The notes: generated from the letters alone by a model not told the origin. DNA of 42,801 bases from Fomitopsis serialis (GCF_022376445.1 NW_025955299.1:1-42801), one strand, 5' to 3'; shown: positions 1 through 10,743, numbered from the stretch's first letter. Numbers and translations are program-made.

Positions 1-392
1 GATAGGGACTTGCATCACTTACGCTATGACCACGCGGGTAGCAAGTGCCGCCTACACGACAGTGGGGACCGAGGTTCGCGTCCGCACATCTATTACAGAC
101 CTCTGAGTTCATCGTCGACGGGATGAACAGACGGCCCCGGCGTTGATCAGTATGGTTGCCACGGCATGTTGATGTTTATGGTGCTCTCATACCGTGTATG
201 TGCAGTTCTCAACACGTCGTGGACCTCGGCCGCATGAGCCTCAGCATCGTGTCCGAGCGGCGCCGCGCATCTCTGCCCAACAGGCCCACGCTCGACCACG
301 CCCAGGTGATCGCATCGTACCAATAGGCTCGCCGTCAACATGAGCATCTGCGCGCGCTGCCCTCGCCATCCCCCGCGTGGTGTATGGCGCAC
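1..392 (-). pseudogene. X-family gene remnant, 5' part
   Basis: Read on the minus strand, this stretch resembles the 5' part of the X family seen better at 31104-32441, for example a frame with GHDAEAHAAEVHDVL where the other copy has GQDAQAEADAAQSRARVE. The rest of the gene would lie left of the window. The reading frame is interrupted in both copies of the duplication and the product is not recognised. It may be a decayed gene or an unspliced exon of a working one; I favour decay. Confidence 0.35.
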
Positions 393-602
393 AAAGTTTG
401 AGCCGTACGGAGATCGCCTCCTGTACGTTCCTATTTTATTGTCATTCAGTTAGTCACGCTGCTGAATTTGATCCAGTGTACGCTGGATGACTTTTCATAA
501 CTTCCTCGGATTGTCTGCTCGTCCAGCCATCCCTGATATCTCGCGATTCGCCAGACGATCATCACGCGCCCTTCTAACAGGCCTTCAAACGTCGATCGTA
601 GA

Positions 603-1420
603 TTAACGCAAGTACGACTTCAGCCATATGAGGACGACACTCTTGGTCGCCATTGGGAGGTTCGTTCTCGCTAGATGTCTTTCACTGCACGATTTAATGG
701 TATGTCTGACGGTTCTCTTGAACAGCACATCCTCGCGGCGCGTCGCGTCGGTCAACGAACCTCTCGACGCAGCAAGGCCTTCCTTGACCCGCCGACACAG
801 CCTGGAATCTGGTGGAAACCATCCATCTATCGCACCACCGGTAGTTCGGACGATGTCACCGGTAAGTACGCGTCGGAGATCATCACGCCAACCTACTACC
901 CAACGCTGCATTCAATGTAGCACTCCGGCATCGCATTCTTCTGTGCCATGAACCACCATGAGTGATCGTCCGAGCGTGTGGAACAGTTCGTAGTATACCC
1001 TCCGCTATGCGAACCGCCAGCTCGCGCGCATCGAGATCGGGTCTTGGACCGCACTCTGATTCATCCAGCGCCAACGAGGACTTACATTGAAGCCCCGCGA
1101 CGCTCCCGGGAGGTTCGGTCGGCGACGCCTAATCTCTGGACGGGCGGGAAGCCGAGGACGATCATCCGAGGTTCGGTCAGTGCATGCATGCAGGGGCTCC
1201 TCACGGCTACTCCCGCTTACGTAGATCTTGCAGCGCGGGCTGGTGTGGCTGGACCTTCGGATTTGGGCGTGCAGGACGACGATGTTTACGACGCTGTGCG
1301 GACGAATGAGATTCGGGTGGAGTTCAACCCTACAGAGGACCAGCGCGCGTAGTACGTACTGCATTCCAGTCAATGTGACGAGATTCCGATGAGCAGGCCG
1401 TCGTCGAGGCGTGAAGGATG
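603..1420 (+). other. Module 2: recurrent decayed sequence
   Basis: This module recurs at 7690-8250, 8890-9290, 11520-12180, 20451-21270 and, more weakly, 27150-27430. A short frame with GIWWKPSIYR runs into a good donor (GTAAGT) near 862. Around 996-1050 one frame reads LRYANRQLARIEI, which resembles the F-box family motif STVRSHQLEHIEI, so part of it may be a dismembered C-terminal F-box region. Frames are broken in every copy. It is best read as relic DNA carried along with the genes. Confidence 0.45.
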
Positions 1421-1439
1421 ATGTGCAGCCCGAGGTCAC

Positions 1440-2330
1440 AGTTCAAGACAGATCGAGCTGAGCACGGAGCCGAAGAAATGCGTCCGGTTGTTGCACGCAG
1501 AAGGAGGCCTTACATGGACGGAAGATATCCAGGGGGATGGACACAGACTGACTTCCGCAGACGCAGCGGGACGCCGCGAGTCGGGTGGCGGTGCTCCACA
1601 AGCTTGTCACGCGAATGAGGTCCCCGTTCCCAGCAGCGAGTTGTGTGGATAGTCGGTAAGTAGTGATCGCCTTGTCTTCGTGCTGTACCTCCGGGCAACG
1701 TCCCGGGCGCTGATTGCACTCTTCATAGGTAAGCGGCGCGACCGGAGAGGGCTCCCGTGACCCGTCACGATGACCTAGCGACAACACCTACTCGACGCGG
1801 CAAGCTTATGTGCGATACAGCGAGCGTTCGACGAGAGTGGGATTGTACGTCATCAGCACGTAGAACTTCGTCGCAGGTAGTACCGTGGCAGCGCTCTTGG
1901 ATGTTCGCAGTCCGTTCGCGTGGTACGCACTCGTCATTGCAGTTCTTCCACACTCACCGGACTTAGTGAGCGTTTCACACAGCGCGATCGACCATCCTCG
2001 TCCCAATGCGAGAGACGATCGGAGAGCCCCCTCGACCTCAAGCCCGACAGCCGTTCCCACCCGGACGACGTCGCGCACCGCATACCTCGGGACCTCGGAG
2101 ACCTGACGCTGCAGCGTGATGCCGATGTACGACCCCTGTAAGGACGACGTTGCCAACGGGCTCGATTGTAGCTCCTCGTTGCGGCAGGCCCGCGGGTAGT
2201 GTGAGGGGTGGGCGACACCGAGGAAGGCGGGAGACAAGCCCGCCGTTGGCACTCTGCTGTCCAAATCGAACGGGAGGCCGCTGAGGACTGGGAGCGTCTC
2301 GAAGAACGCAGTTAGGGTTAGGGCTGAACA
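1440..2330. other. Module 3: recurrent upstream sequence
   Basis: This block lies upstream of F-box A and is identical at 21290-22180. Diverged relatives lie upstream of F-box C (12240-13235) and F-box F (27540-28610), sharing blocks such as the CAGCGAACGTTC region. The minus strand holds a 175-codon open frame at 1806-2333 with no recognisable domain. Since the A and E copies are identical here, codon conservation cannot be tested. It may be promoter-proximal DNA or a decayed gene. Confidence 0.4.
2312..2323 (+). promoter_or_regulatory. TTAGGG x2 element upstream of F-box A
   Basis: Two perfect copies of TTAGGG sit about 330 bp before the proposed F-box start. The same element occurs at matching positions upstream of F-box copies C, E and F. 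TTAGGG is the telomere repeat of basidiomycetes and also the site of Tbf1/Teb1-type regulators in some fungi. Which role applies here is not shown by the sequence. Confidence 0.5.
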
Positions 2331-2642
2331 CATGGCCCTCAGCTCCTGCCCTAAGGCTTCTGCATCGCACGGTCAGGCTGGCCGCGACTCGGTGGAACGT
2401 CCCACAGTCATATCTGGGCCAGTGTGGCGTTTCCAAGAATTCTGGGGGTCGCGGCAGTCACCGTGCGGCTCATCAAACTCTCGGTCGACACAGCTCTTCC
2501 TAATATACATGGCCTCGGTACGTCCTCGAGGCCGCCTTGCCACTTGCACCCCCACCCCCACCACTCCTCCGCATACGACTGGGCCTCCCCTCATAGCGCA
2601 TACGTCCACGTCGCGTGCTCGCAGGGACGTGCGATTGCCCAG

Positions 2643-4331
2643 ATGTCTGATCTCCAGCCTAGCGTTGGTCGTCTTCTGTCCATGACGATCCCAATTCGAC
2701 TGACGCGCCGTTCACCTAGCATCTTCCCCCTGCCCCCGAGGACGCCTCACACGCACAAGTCGTGTCATCGAGTGCCGGCGACGATCATATTGGTGTCGGT
2801 CAGAGCCTTGCCGATGAACAGAATGACCAGAGACCAAGTGCCGATGAACAGAGCAATGAGGAATTCAGTGCCGATGATTGGATTTTCGACGAAGACATCG
2901 AAAATTGGATCTACAGACGATGGCGGGACGCCCGTTCTCAAGGTACCCTGCCGCTGGCCCTCTCCGCTCGCATCCCGTTCGAGCTCTTCGAGATCATCGT
3001 CGACGAGATGGATCCTCCCACATTGATCGCCGCGGTACTGGTCTGCGCAGCATGGTACCCTCGAGCGATGCACAACCTCTACCACCCCCTCGAGATCCGC
3101 AGCCGCAGAAGCTTCAACCTTCTGTTCAAGCAGTGTCACGCGTCACCACGCGTCAAGCAGTGGCTCGCGAGCATATGCGAGCTGACGGTAGACGAGCAGT
3201 GGGATCACATCAGGGACATGCACAAGGACGACCTTAAGGCCCTGAAAAAGGGTGAATACGAGGACGGGAGCATGGGATCCCCGCAGCGTAGAAACAAGAG
3301 CAATAGTGACAAATCCTTCTTACAAGCACTACCGTCCGCGCTCGCTGGTCTGATGCCTCGTGTACGCATCCTTCACATCTCCAATGCAAGACTTCGCTTC
3401 ATCCGCACCGATTTCTTCCTCGCCCTGTCGAGGTCCGAGTCTGTCAAGTCGTTGACGCTTTTCAACTGCCGACTGAACAACATCACGCAGCTGCGGCGGA
3501 TTGTGTCTGCCTTCCCCCGGCTTACAGACCTCACGATGGAATCCGGTTTTTTCGCTCAGCATGCTGCCAGTTACGCGGGAGCCTCACTATTTCGGCCCCC
3601 ATCTCACATGCGTCTTCGACACCTTAACGTCAGCGTGGATAATGAACGCATGGTGATGTTCCTTGACTGGATGACACACTCAGACCTCTGCACCTCACTT
3701 GCAGACCTGACAATCACCTCCTCCTCCGAGTCCTCCATGGCAATTACACCCCTTAACCAACTCCTCGAAACGGCGGGGGCATCGTTGACCCGTTTTTACG
3801 AGAGTTTACCTGACGGTGAAGCCCATAAGTTGTCTTGCGTACAGACTTCACTACTGATGCACATGCACAATGTAGGGTCTGAGTCACACAAATCTCTTGC
3901 AAAACACCGCCTTGCAATCCTTGCACTTCTCGCTGCGTAGCATCGGCCACATGCCCGAACACGAGGGGCCTCAGCGCGCGGCGTGGACCAGCGCAGCGGA
4001 CGAGTTACACGGCATCTTCTCCACCGTCCGAAGCCGTCAGCTCGAGCACATCGGGGTTGACGTTACGGTTTACGTCGACCACAGCATTCTCGAGTCTGAG
4101 GAGCCAAGCGCTGTCCTCGAGAAGCTCGACCTGCGGGACCTGCACGAGGTCATGAGCCAGCCATACTTCGACACATTGAAGGATGTCGAGGCGACGGTGA
4201 CGCTGATGCCTCTGCCAACTGGTCAGACCAAGTCGGATGTGGACAGAATCGCTCAGAAGCTCGCGGCCATGTTACATGGCATATTGCAGCCATGGTCTGC
4301 TCGTGGCATAGTCACCGTCACCCGGTTCTGA
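2643..4331 (+). pseudogene. F-box/LRR-like protein, copy A, frameshifted
   Basis: Near-identical to open copy E at 22493-24177. The F-box core (ARIPFELFEIIVDEMD through VCAAWYPRAM) is intact near 2967-3070. Four extra bases right after the 3' end of the late intron (about 3881-3884) shift the frame; the reading then ends at 3940, and the last 130 or so residues are left in another frame. The proposed start is a short exon (2643-2667, MSDLQPSV) joined across 2668-2759, because the long frame itself opens with GTG and has no ATG before the F-box. An alternative start is the ATG at 2509, which splices in phase. Probably a recently broken paralogue, unless the 4-bp insertion is an assembly error. 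Confidence 0.75.
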
Positions 4332-4354
4332 ATTCGCGTATCAATACCGCAAAT

Positions 4355-4408
4355 GTGAGTGACCCCGCTTGCACACACACGTCCGTCTTACTCTTGCCTC
4401 CCGTTCAG
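4355..4408 (+). other. 3' UTR intron of F-box A
   Basis: A GTGAGT donor 23 bp after the stop and a CCCGTTCAG acceptor define a 54-bp intron. The same donor and acceptor are kept in copies C, E and G, and the donor in F and J. Conservation across diverged paralogues argues that it is really spliced. Confidence 0.55.
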
Positions 4409-4699
4409 CCATTCGGCATCACTCAGGAGTCCTCGCGCTGAAGCCGTCGCCCGTCATCCGAACGGTACAGACGGAGGTGGTGGCAGCGAGGCATCGTCAC
4501 CGCCCGTACGGAGCGCGGGTCGATGCGAGGGGATCGGCCGTTCAAACGTTCGCAAGCGGTCGTCTGGCTCCCTCTTATCTATCCCCCGATTCAGTGGAAG
4601 GACGATTTTCTTGGCTTCGGTATGGGATTCACTCGGATTCGGTATGGGCACTGTCTGGACTGACTTATGCTTGCTACAACGACTGAAATGTGGTGTGAT

Positions 4700-5017
4700 T
4701 GGACGATGACGCAATGTACTACACATCGACTACTTGGGCGGGTATCTATATGCGTCTGTATCGGACTTCTCTATCGCTACGACCAGACGAATTGTATCTT
4801 GTTTCGTATCGTTATGACCATGTTCAAAACGTACGCGCAGGTCGCCGACAGTAGGCATGAAGAAATGATCCAAAAATCCGCTATATTCATGACAGTACGT
4901 GGATGGCCAGAGGGGGTTCGGGAGACCTGGCGGGAGCGACGTGGCTGAGTCCAAGCTAGCATGGACGCAGATTTTCGACATCCTCGCGCGAATTGTCATT
5001 ACGAGGGCCGTGCTAGG
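4700..5017. other. No gene seen
   Basis: Weak similarity to the sequence after F-box E continues for about 150 bp and then fades. Short frames on both strands have no recognisable features. I see nothing functional here. Confidence 0.4.
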
Positions 5018-5165
5018 TCAATACGAGAGGCGCGTCCGTGAGAGCGGCGAGAGGCTTGATGAGTAACCATTTGTCGAAGGTAATATAGAGCCAGAGGTTC
5101 CGAGACGAGGGGGAACGACGTAGGGTTGGTCCGCCTTGAAGAGGACGCTCACAGGGTCGCGGATC

Positions 5166-5479
5166 TCAGGGAAACGTCTTGTACTTCGCAAGACCCTAGG
5201 GAGAGGAAGCGAGACAGTCAGTGTACATGTCGCATGTCAAGTCGATCATCTTACCGTCGACGGATTGAGAGGCCCAACAAGCTTGAGCGCGTGGATAGGG
5301 TCCTGGATCCCGAAGGCGGGACGCCACGCACTGTAATTTTGCGGGCTGCGAAACATAGGCTCTTCGTCGGCGTGCGAGTATCCCTGCAATGTCGAGATGG
5401 AGGACACGCTAGTCTGTCGATGTTCGCTGGCTGGACCCAGTAGGCATCTTGAGAGTATACGACGTCGTCTAGAGCTCAC
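5166..5479 (-). other. Possible exon pair, unrecognised
   Basis: On the minus strand a frame with EEPMFRSPQNYSAWRPAFGI and DPIHALKLVGPLNPST runs into a GTAAGA donor at 5254. A CTCCCTAG acceptor follows at 5196, giving a 59-bp intron. Splicing yields a short tail, GLAKYKTFP, then a stop at 5166-5168. The composition and splice sites look like real coding sequence, but no family is recognised. It lies just downstream of the X copy at 5904-7505 and could belong to it or be a separate gene end. Confidence 0.3.
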
Positions 5480-5903
5480 CAGTGTTTGATCAGAACGCCC
5501 GTAGGAAGAGGCATACAGGTTCGCTGTGTTGCTGTTGAGAGAACGTGGTCAGTGGTACACTGTCTTTAGATACGGTGGATCATGTTCATGCCGATGCATG
5601 ACCGGGTTGATATGGGAGCCTTGATACTGCAGGAATGTCTACGAGGATCAAGATGGCCTGCTTGCATGACGGCGGGTCAGTGAGATACCAAGCAAGCGAG
5701 CCATACTCACCTGGCGAACAGGAAGAGTTCCGCAGCAATGATGTGTAGATCAGTCGTCGGATACGCTAGCTCACGGAGTCGCGAGGCAACTAAGCATCAC
5801 AGGTAGGCAGACGCCAAGCCTCCCTTCGAGTGCGCAAATTGAGTGACAGCACGTTGGTCGCAAATGCCACTAGAATTCTCAACATCGACGGGCGCAATGT
5901 AAA

Positions 5904-7505
5904 TCAGTAGGTTACCCGCGCACTGAGTCTCGTTTTTGCATGTGTGGGCTGGCGGGCTCTGCGTCGGCGTTAGTGAATGTAAGGTCGACTCGCTTGAGTT
6001 GAAAAACATGACAAATATACTCACCTTGCCTTAGGCGAGGCCGCAACGCCATTCGCGCCCCAGAATAGTCCACAGGGGTCCGGGCTAGGCCGTACGCTAT
6101 GATGTTGGAACACTTGAGTACGAACAGTCAACAGTTGGAGCATTACCTCGAGCCGAGTGTCACGCACAGTTTATTGGCTTTCGACGGGGGAAGACACAAG
6201 AGGCGTGCTCTGTACAACAGTAGATAAGTACTTCAGAGCTCAGAGCACCTTATGAGATGCGGAACAGCGCTCACCCAGCTCAAGCATCCACCGCGGTGCC
6301 ATGTTCGGCGACGAACTAAGCTCTGAAAAGGAGTCTGATGCACTACTGGACGATGAGCCATGTCCCCCGAGAACTAGAGGTTACATACCTGACAGACACT
6401 CGTCCTTCCGTGTTTTCGTCTCGTTCAAGCTTTTACGATCTGAGCGACTCACCCATGGCACCGCACCCCGTTACAGGACGCGGATGGAACTGTCGAGCGT
6501 CATACTTGCGGGATGCGCGCAACGGACGCGTGCTCACTGGAGCAGGACCCGAAGAGGCGCATGAGTAACTGTCAGTCGGCGGAGGGTGCAACGGTTGCGG
6601 AGGATGCGCGCGAGTCGAGTCCCGCGCGGACGTGCATCCATTTAGCAATTGTGTATGCATTGCGCGTCTGGCTGGACGACACAGCACCCGAGGGCGTTGC
6701 GCGATGCGTGCTGAGATTTTGGCGGTATTCAAAGAACGGTGAGAGGGTGTCCAAGACAGTGCAGAAAGCGCTTCTGCAGTCAGAGGTACGGACAGGCGCT
6801 CGTAGGCATCTCGGAGGAGCGGCCCACGGGCCGACCACGGTGGCGTCGCCTCCTCCTTGTCGACCAGCGCGACCGACGACCTTCCCTTCGATCCTGCTCT
6901 CCGCTGCTCTCGCTGCCCCCATCGGCTTACTTTGTGACTCGCAGAACTTGCGCTATGTCCGTGCGGGTAGCAAGTGCCGCCTACATAACGTCGGGGACCC
7001 AGGTTCGCGTCCGCACATCTGTTGCAGTCCGTCGCGCCTGGACGATTTACGCGTTCGTCATTATCAATAGTATCCCGTTCTGCAATGGTCAGCGTCAACG
7101 CTGTAGCGCGACAGGAATACGCAAATGAGAGCTGTATCTTCCCATGAAGTACGTCGCCAGCGGTCTCATCTGACATACTGCTGAAGACCTCCGAGTCCAT
7201 CGTCGACGCGATAAACAGGCGGCTCCTACGTTGGTCAGTACAGGTGCCATGGCATTGACTTACTTGGTGTCCTCACGCAATATCTGTCCAGCCTTCAACA
7301 TGTCGCGGCTCTCAACTGCACCAGCTTCGGTCTCATGTCCGAGCGGCGCCGTACCGTGACTCTGCACAATAAACCCTCGTTTGACCGCGCTCGCCGCTCG
7401 AGCCAGCCTCCTCACCGTCAACAGAGGCATCTGCGGGCGCTGCTTCTCCCCTTCGGCCGTGCGGTGTGTGACGCGCGACTTTTGAGGCTTACGGATCCCG
7501 TTCAT
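5904..7505 (-). pseudogene. X-family multi-exon gene, copy 2
   Basis: Comparison with copies 3 and 4 gives a minus-strand exon series. An exon ends in a basic stretch (ETKTRKDECLS) before a GTATGT donor near 6388. A short exon contains MAPRWMLELG before GTGAGC. An exon with CGLFWGANGV and SPKA ends at the GTGAGT donor at 6024. The last exon (5904-5958) encodes RARQPTHAKTRLSARVTY and a stop. The last intron, 5959-6024, has a CTAAC branch point. Upstream exons are unclear, and a 255-codon frame at 6433-7200 changes frame relative to the family. No known domain. Probably decayed, but exon and splice-site conservation shows that X was once a real gene. Confidence 0.4.
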
Positions 7506-7689
7506 GTGCGTTCCCTGCTGTTTTTCGGTTTGTCACGTTGTTGATTCCGATCCAGTGCGCTCTGAATGGTGTTACACCCGCCTCGGCTTGTCTGCTCGTC
7601 CAGTCAGACCTGATGTCTTGCGCTTCGCCAGACGATCATGACGTGCGTCGTTCTGGTAGGCTTGTACCATTGGAACATCAGTCGTGAAT

Positions 7690-8250
7690 CCATGTTTTCT
7701 CGACTGTACATGGATGAGGACAATGTGCGCAGACACTCCTGGTCATTATTGGGAGGTCGGTGCACGCCCGTATGCGTCATTCCTTCAACTGTCTAACGGT
7801 CTATCTTACATTTCACGGAACAGCCACATCCTCTCGGCGCGTCGTCTCAACTCTCTCGGCGCAGCGAGATCTTCCTTACACCGACAATCACATACCGCGT
7901 GGAATTTGGTCGAAACCCTCTATATTGGACTACCGGAAGTGCGGACGACGACACAGGTAAGTAACTATTGTAGATCATCATGTCAGCCTAACGTCTAACG
8001 TTGCATCGCAGCACTCCGAGATCACACTCCTCTGTACCTCGAACCACCGAGAGCGATCTTTCGAGCGTGTGAAATAGTTTGTAGTGTCCTCTCCGCTGTC
8101 CGAAGCCACCAGTTCGCACGCATCAAGATCGGGTGTTGGTCCGCACTCAGGATCACCGCAGCGCTAACGAGGACTTGAAGCCCCACGTCATTCCTCGCTC
8201 TGTCGGTGACCCCCCATTATCGGACGTGCGGGAAGATGAGGACGATCGTC
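7690..8250 (+). other. Module 2, copy in the mosaic region
   Basis: Aligned by eye with 603-1420: it shares the GIWSKPSI frame, the GTAAGT donor near 7955 and a frame reading VRSHQFARIKIG near 8100. It then joins directly to an F-box fragment, so this is a recombination junction between two different parts of the array. Frames are broken. Confidence 0.4.
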
Positions 8251-8254
8251 CGAG

Positions 8255-8476
8255 TGCCCTGTGCTGCGTGGTATCCCCGAGCCATCCACAACCTGTACTC
8301 CGTCGTCGGGATCCGCAACCGCGCGAGCTTCGACATGCTATTCAAGCAGTCCCGCACGTCTCCGCGAGTCATGCGCTGGCTCACATCCACTCGTATACTC
8401 ATCGCGTTCGAGTCGGATACGATCCCCACGTGTACCAAGAACACGTCCGCAGAAGATGGCAGCTTGAACCTCATTG
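8255..8476 (+). pseudogene. F-box fragment B
   Basis: Encodes CAAWYPRAIHNLY, then ASFDMLFKQSRTSPRVMRWL, matching the end of the F-box and the following segment of the intact copies. The first half of the F-box (LPLEVFEFIVDEMD part) and the whole C-terminal repeat region are missing. The frame continues to a GTATGC donor at 8477 that belongs to the unrelated exon set Y, so the fragment is fused to foreign exons. Confidence 0.65.
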
Positions 8477-8880
8477 GTATGCTACACATACACCGTATAT
8501 CACTCTCAACTGTTGCTGATGTCGTCCACAGGCCTCGTGTTCGGCATCGTTATGTGGGATGTTGTCGAGTGCATATCCGCAGCGCAGATGTGCGCGTCGG
8601 TATGGAGTCGACAACAGAAGCCCGCCTGTCTGGGTACGCCGATTCCCGGGCTCATTCTTCATATTCCCCCACGCTGACCCACAATATTTGTTAGCTCGCC
8701 TGCGTAATCTCCACCATACCACACCCACTCGATATTGTGTCGTCCTAGTTGTAGATGCGCCTGCGTGGACGTCGAGAAGGCCTCGTTACGCTCCCGCTGG
8801 ACGCGTACGACGTGTCTATCCCTCTATCGCGCGAACCCCGGAGCCGAAGGGTCCTACGTTATCGCTCCGAAGCCCTTTCA
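8477..8880 (+). other. Exon set Y, copy 1, unrecognised
   Basis: Two canonical introns are visible: 8477-8531 (GTATGC to CCACAG, 55 bp) and 8634-8694 (GTACGC to TTAG, 61 bp, CTGAC branch point). The exon between reads LVFGIVMWDVVECISAAQMC, a hydrophobic stretch. Copy 2 at 10777-11320 has introns at the same places (55 and 60 bp). The following exon shares a frame with MRLRGRREGL in both copies. Function unknown. Confidence 0.35.
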
Positions 8881-8889
8881 GGCACCCAT

Positions 8890-9290
8890 CTGCATCAAGA
8901 GTGACCTTCCAAAGGCGTTCACGAGCTTAGCCGCCAGCGAACGCACATCGAGATTAGCGATTGCGTCGCGCTCAAGACCATGACAGTGCGGACGAGGACG
9001 TCAGGCCCCGCGACGCCCACGGGAAGCTATGTCGGCGCACTTTAATAGCTGGACGTGCGGGAAGGGCGAACGTCTGGACGTCCGCCGATGGGCCATTCGG
9101 GACGGAGCTCTTCGCCCAAGGGACCAATCGCGTCGATCGTGTAGCTTGCGGAAGTAGTGCGAGCTTCCGGACCGACACTCTTGCGTTGACACGAGTGCCT
9201 CTAGTAGATCGCCACTTCAGTTCGTCACATTCAGCATTGCAGCACTCCGTCACGCTTCCCTCCGCCCACCCCGAGCCGTGACGATCACCC
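8890..9290 (+). other. Module 2, partial copy
   Basis: Shares the segment around the HIEI motif and the following GAGGACGT...CCCCGCGACG block with 603-1420, followed by the GGACGTGCGGGAAG block also seen at 8220. Frames are broken. It shows that module 2 was duplicated at least once inside this mosaic. Confidence 0.35.
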
Positions 9291-9870
9291 TTCAACGTGT
9301 CTGGACTCGTGGACGGGCTTCGCACGTTTTCTCCCAAGTGAAAGCTTCCGGCTATGCACATCAAGACTAGGTGCGGGACCGGCTCCAGGGCAGCGACAGC
9401 GCCAGGGATAACTCACCGATTCGACGCCCCTGAGAAGCTCGGGACGTTGAGCATGCGCAAGCTCGTGAGCGACCGTTGTTGAGCACACTGAGGAGATCAA
9501 GGCTCGGCACGAGTGGCACAAACAGGTATACAGAATGCGACGCCCAGTGGCTCGTAGGCAGTTCCGTATCTTGCTCTAGCTGTGGTCCGACCGCGACATA
9601 CTCGACTTAGCCTGGGACGATCTACAGCAGTAGCGGAGTTTATGGAGGTGAGTTAGCTGTTCTCATGTGTCGACGTGTCTGGTCGCACCACGAGCTTGAA
9701 GCTGCGTTAGTCCCCAACCATGCGGCTCCTCGCACCTAGCCACGCAGATGCATACCGCCACCACAACGAGTGGTAACGTGGCGCATCTGCTTGGTAAGGT
9801 GCAAGACGAGGCCCTTCCGTCGTCATTTCTCCGACATATGTTCAGTTGTACTCTCGGGAATGAAACGTCA
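9290..9870. other. No gene seen
   Basis: Short frames on both strands without recognisable motifs, and no repeat relationship to the rest of the window that I could find by eye. Confidence 0.35.
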
Positions 9871-9879
9871 TACGATGCT

Positions 9880-10292
9880 TCATTCCGGCAAGTCAAGGAT
9901 AGCATCCGAAGTTCATTTTTCGAACGCTCGTCTCCCGTCTGCCTCGCAGTCACTGACATAACAATCTTCTCATCGTGAATCCAGACAATACCATCTGCGT
10001 TTTTGCTGTTCACTACATTAATCGCCTGAATAGTAAAATCTAGCACCTGCGCTGGTACATGCGATTCCGTTCTACCATGATCTCAGTAGCTGACACAGCG
10101 TTTCGTAGGCCAACCGATGTACTCTACTGGTCCTGTACGAGCATAAACACCTAGCGCTTCATGACCGACCTCCCTGTAAGTAACTCGCCACGGCTTCCCG
10201 CATCCCTCACTTATGTCCTCTGGAGGCAGAACGATGGTCTGGCTAGTCACTTCCCATGTTCTCGAACGCCACACTAGCAGGGATCTCACCAA
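9880..10292 (-). CDS. Unrecognised minus-strand coding stretch
   Basis: Two adjacent frames read like protein. The upstream one contains WEVTSQTIVLPPEDISEGC, PWRVTYREVG and YIGWPTKRC. The downstream one contains FTIQAINVVNSKNADGIVWI and HDEKIVMSVTARQTGDERSK. They can be joined across a possible 48-bp intron ending CAGCGCAG at about 10045. No known family is recognised, no second copy exists in the window, and the base composition is more AT-rich than the F-box genes, so this may be an older resident or a transferred fragment. Both ends are uncertain. Confidence 0.3.
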
Positions 10293-10564
10293 ACATCTAT
10301 TCTCACATCAACGTGTCGCCGATGAACGTTAATCGACGAAGAAAACCGCGGGCGCGCATCTCATTCCTCGACGCGTGCCCAGTCTTCCCGCTTGCGACAA
10401 CCACCAGGCTCTGATATGGTACAGCGCCCGCTCCGTGCGGGACAAGGAGATCGGGTGAATGCGTTGTTTCGAACTACGACCACCACGAAAGAACAAACAT
10501 CCTCCACTGTATGTGTCTTCCGTTCTGAGATTGTTCCTCGTCTAATCAGATTCACATGCCCTAG

Positions 10565-10743
10565 GCACATCCTCCAAGTCTCGCGTCGCACCCAGACACG
10601 TTGATATCACGACCCACGAGAACATCGAGTCGTCTACCACGTCCTCGACATACATTCCTACATCGCAGATCGAGCTTCGACAAGCTTTCCTCGTCGTGAT
10701 GGTGGCACAGGGCATTTTGTTCAACAGCACGCTGTTGCTCTAA
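10565..10743 (+). other. Possible exon, unrecognised
   Basis: After a good intron (10509-10564; GTATGT, CTAAT branch point, CCCTAG) one frame reads DITTHENIESSTTSSTYIPT, then SQIELRQAFLVVMVAQGILF, and stops at 10741. It has the look of a membrane-anchor or C-terminal segment, but the frame does not join cleanly to the exon upstream. No family assigned. Confidence 0.25.

Larger units (their letters stand above)
1..4694. repeat. Segmental duplication, copy 1
   Basis: This block is repeated in the same orientation at 19847-24540 with about 35 differences by eye, so roughly 99% identity. It carries an X-family remnant, modules 2 and 3, a TTAGGG element, F-box gene A and its 3' UTR intron. Single-base indels near 300, 350, 1167 and 1274, small indels in the F-box gene and scattered substitutions separate the copies, but no difference was seen between about 1276 and 2912. 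Identity falls sharply after 4694, although weaker similarity continues. The window starts inside the unit, so its left limit is unknown. Confidence 0.95.

Noticed and set aside
2312..2323. A true chromosome end or telomere remnant
   Set aside because: Only two hexamers, embedded in gene flanks and repeated at four similar positions; too short to be a telomere tract.
2765..3139. Antisense frame over the F-box exon (also 22615-22989, 13690-14025)
   Set aside because: It is the mirror of the GC-rich F-box coding sequence; the sense frame has the recognised domain.
6433..7200. One 255-residue minus-strand protein
   Set aside because: The frame switches relative to the exon frames shared by the other X copies and runs through conserved introns.
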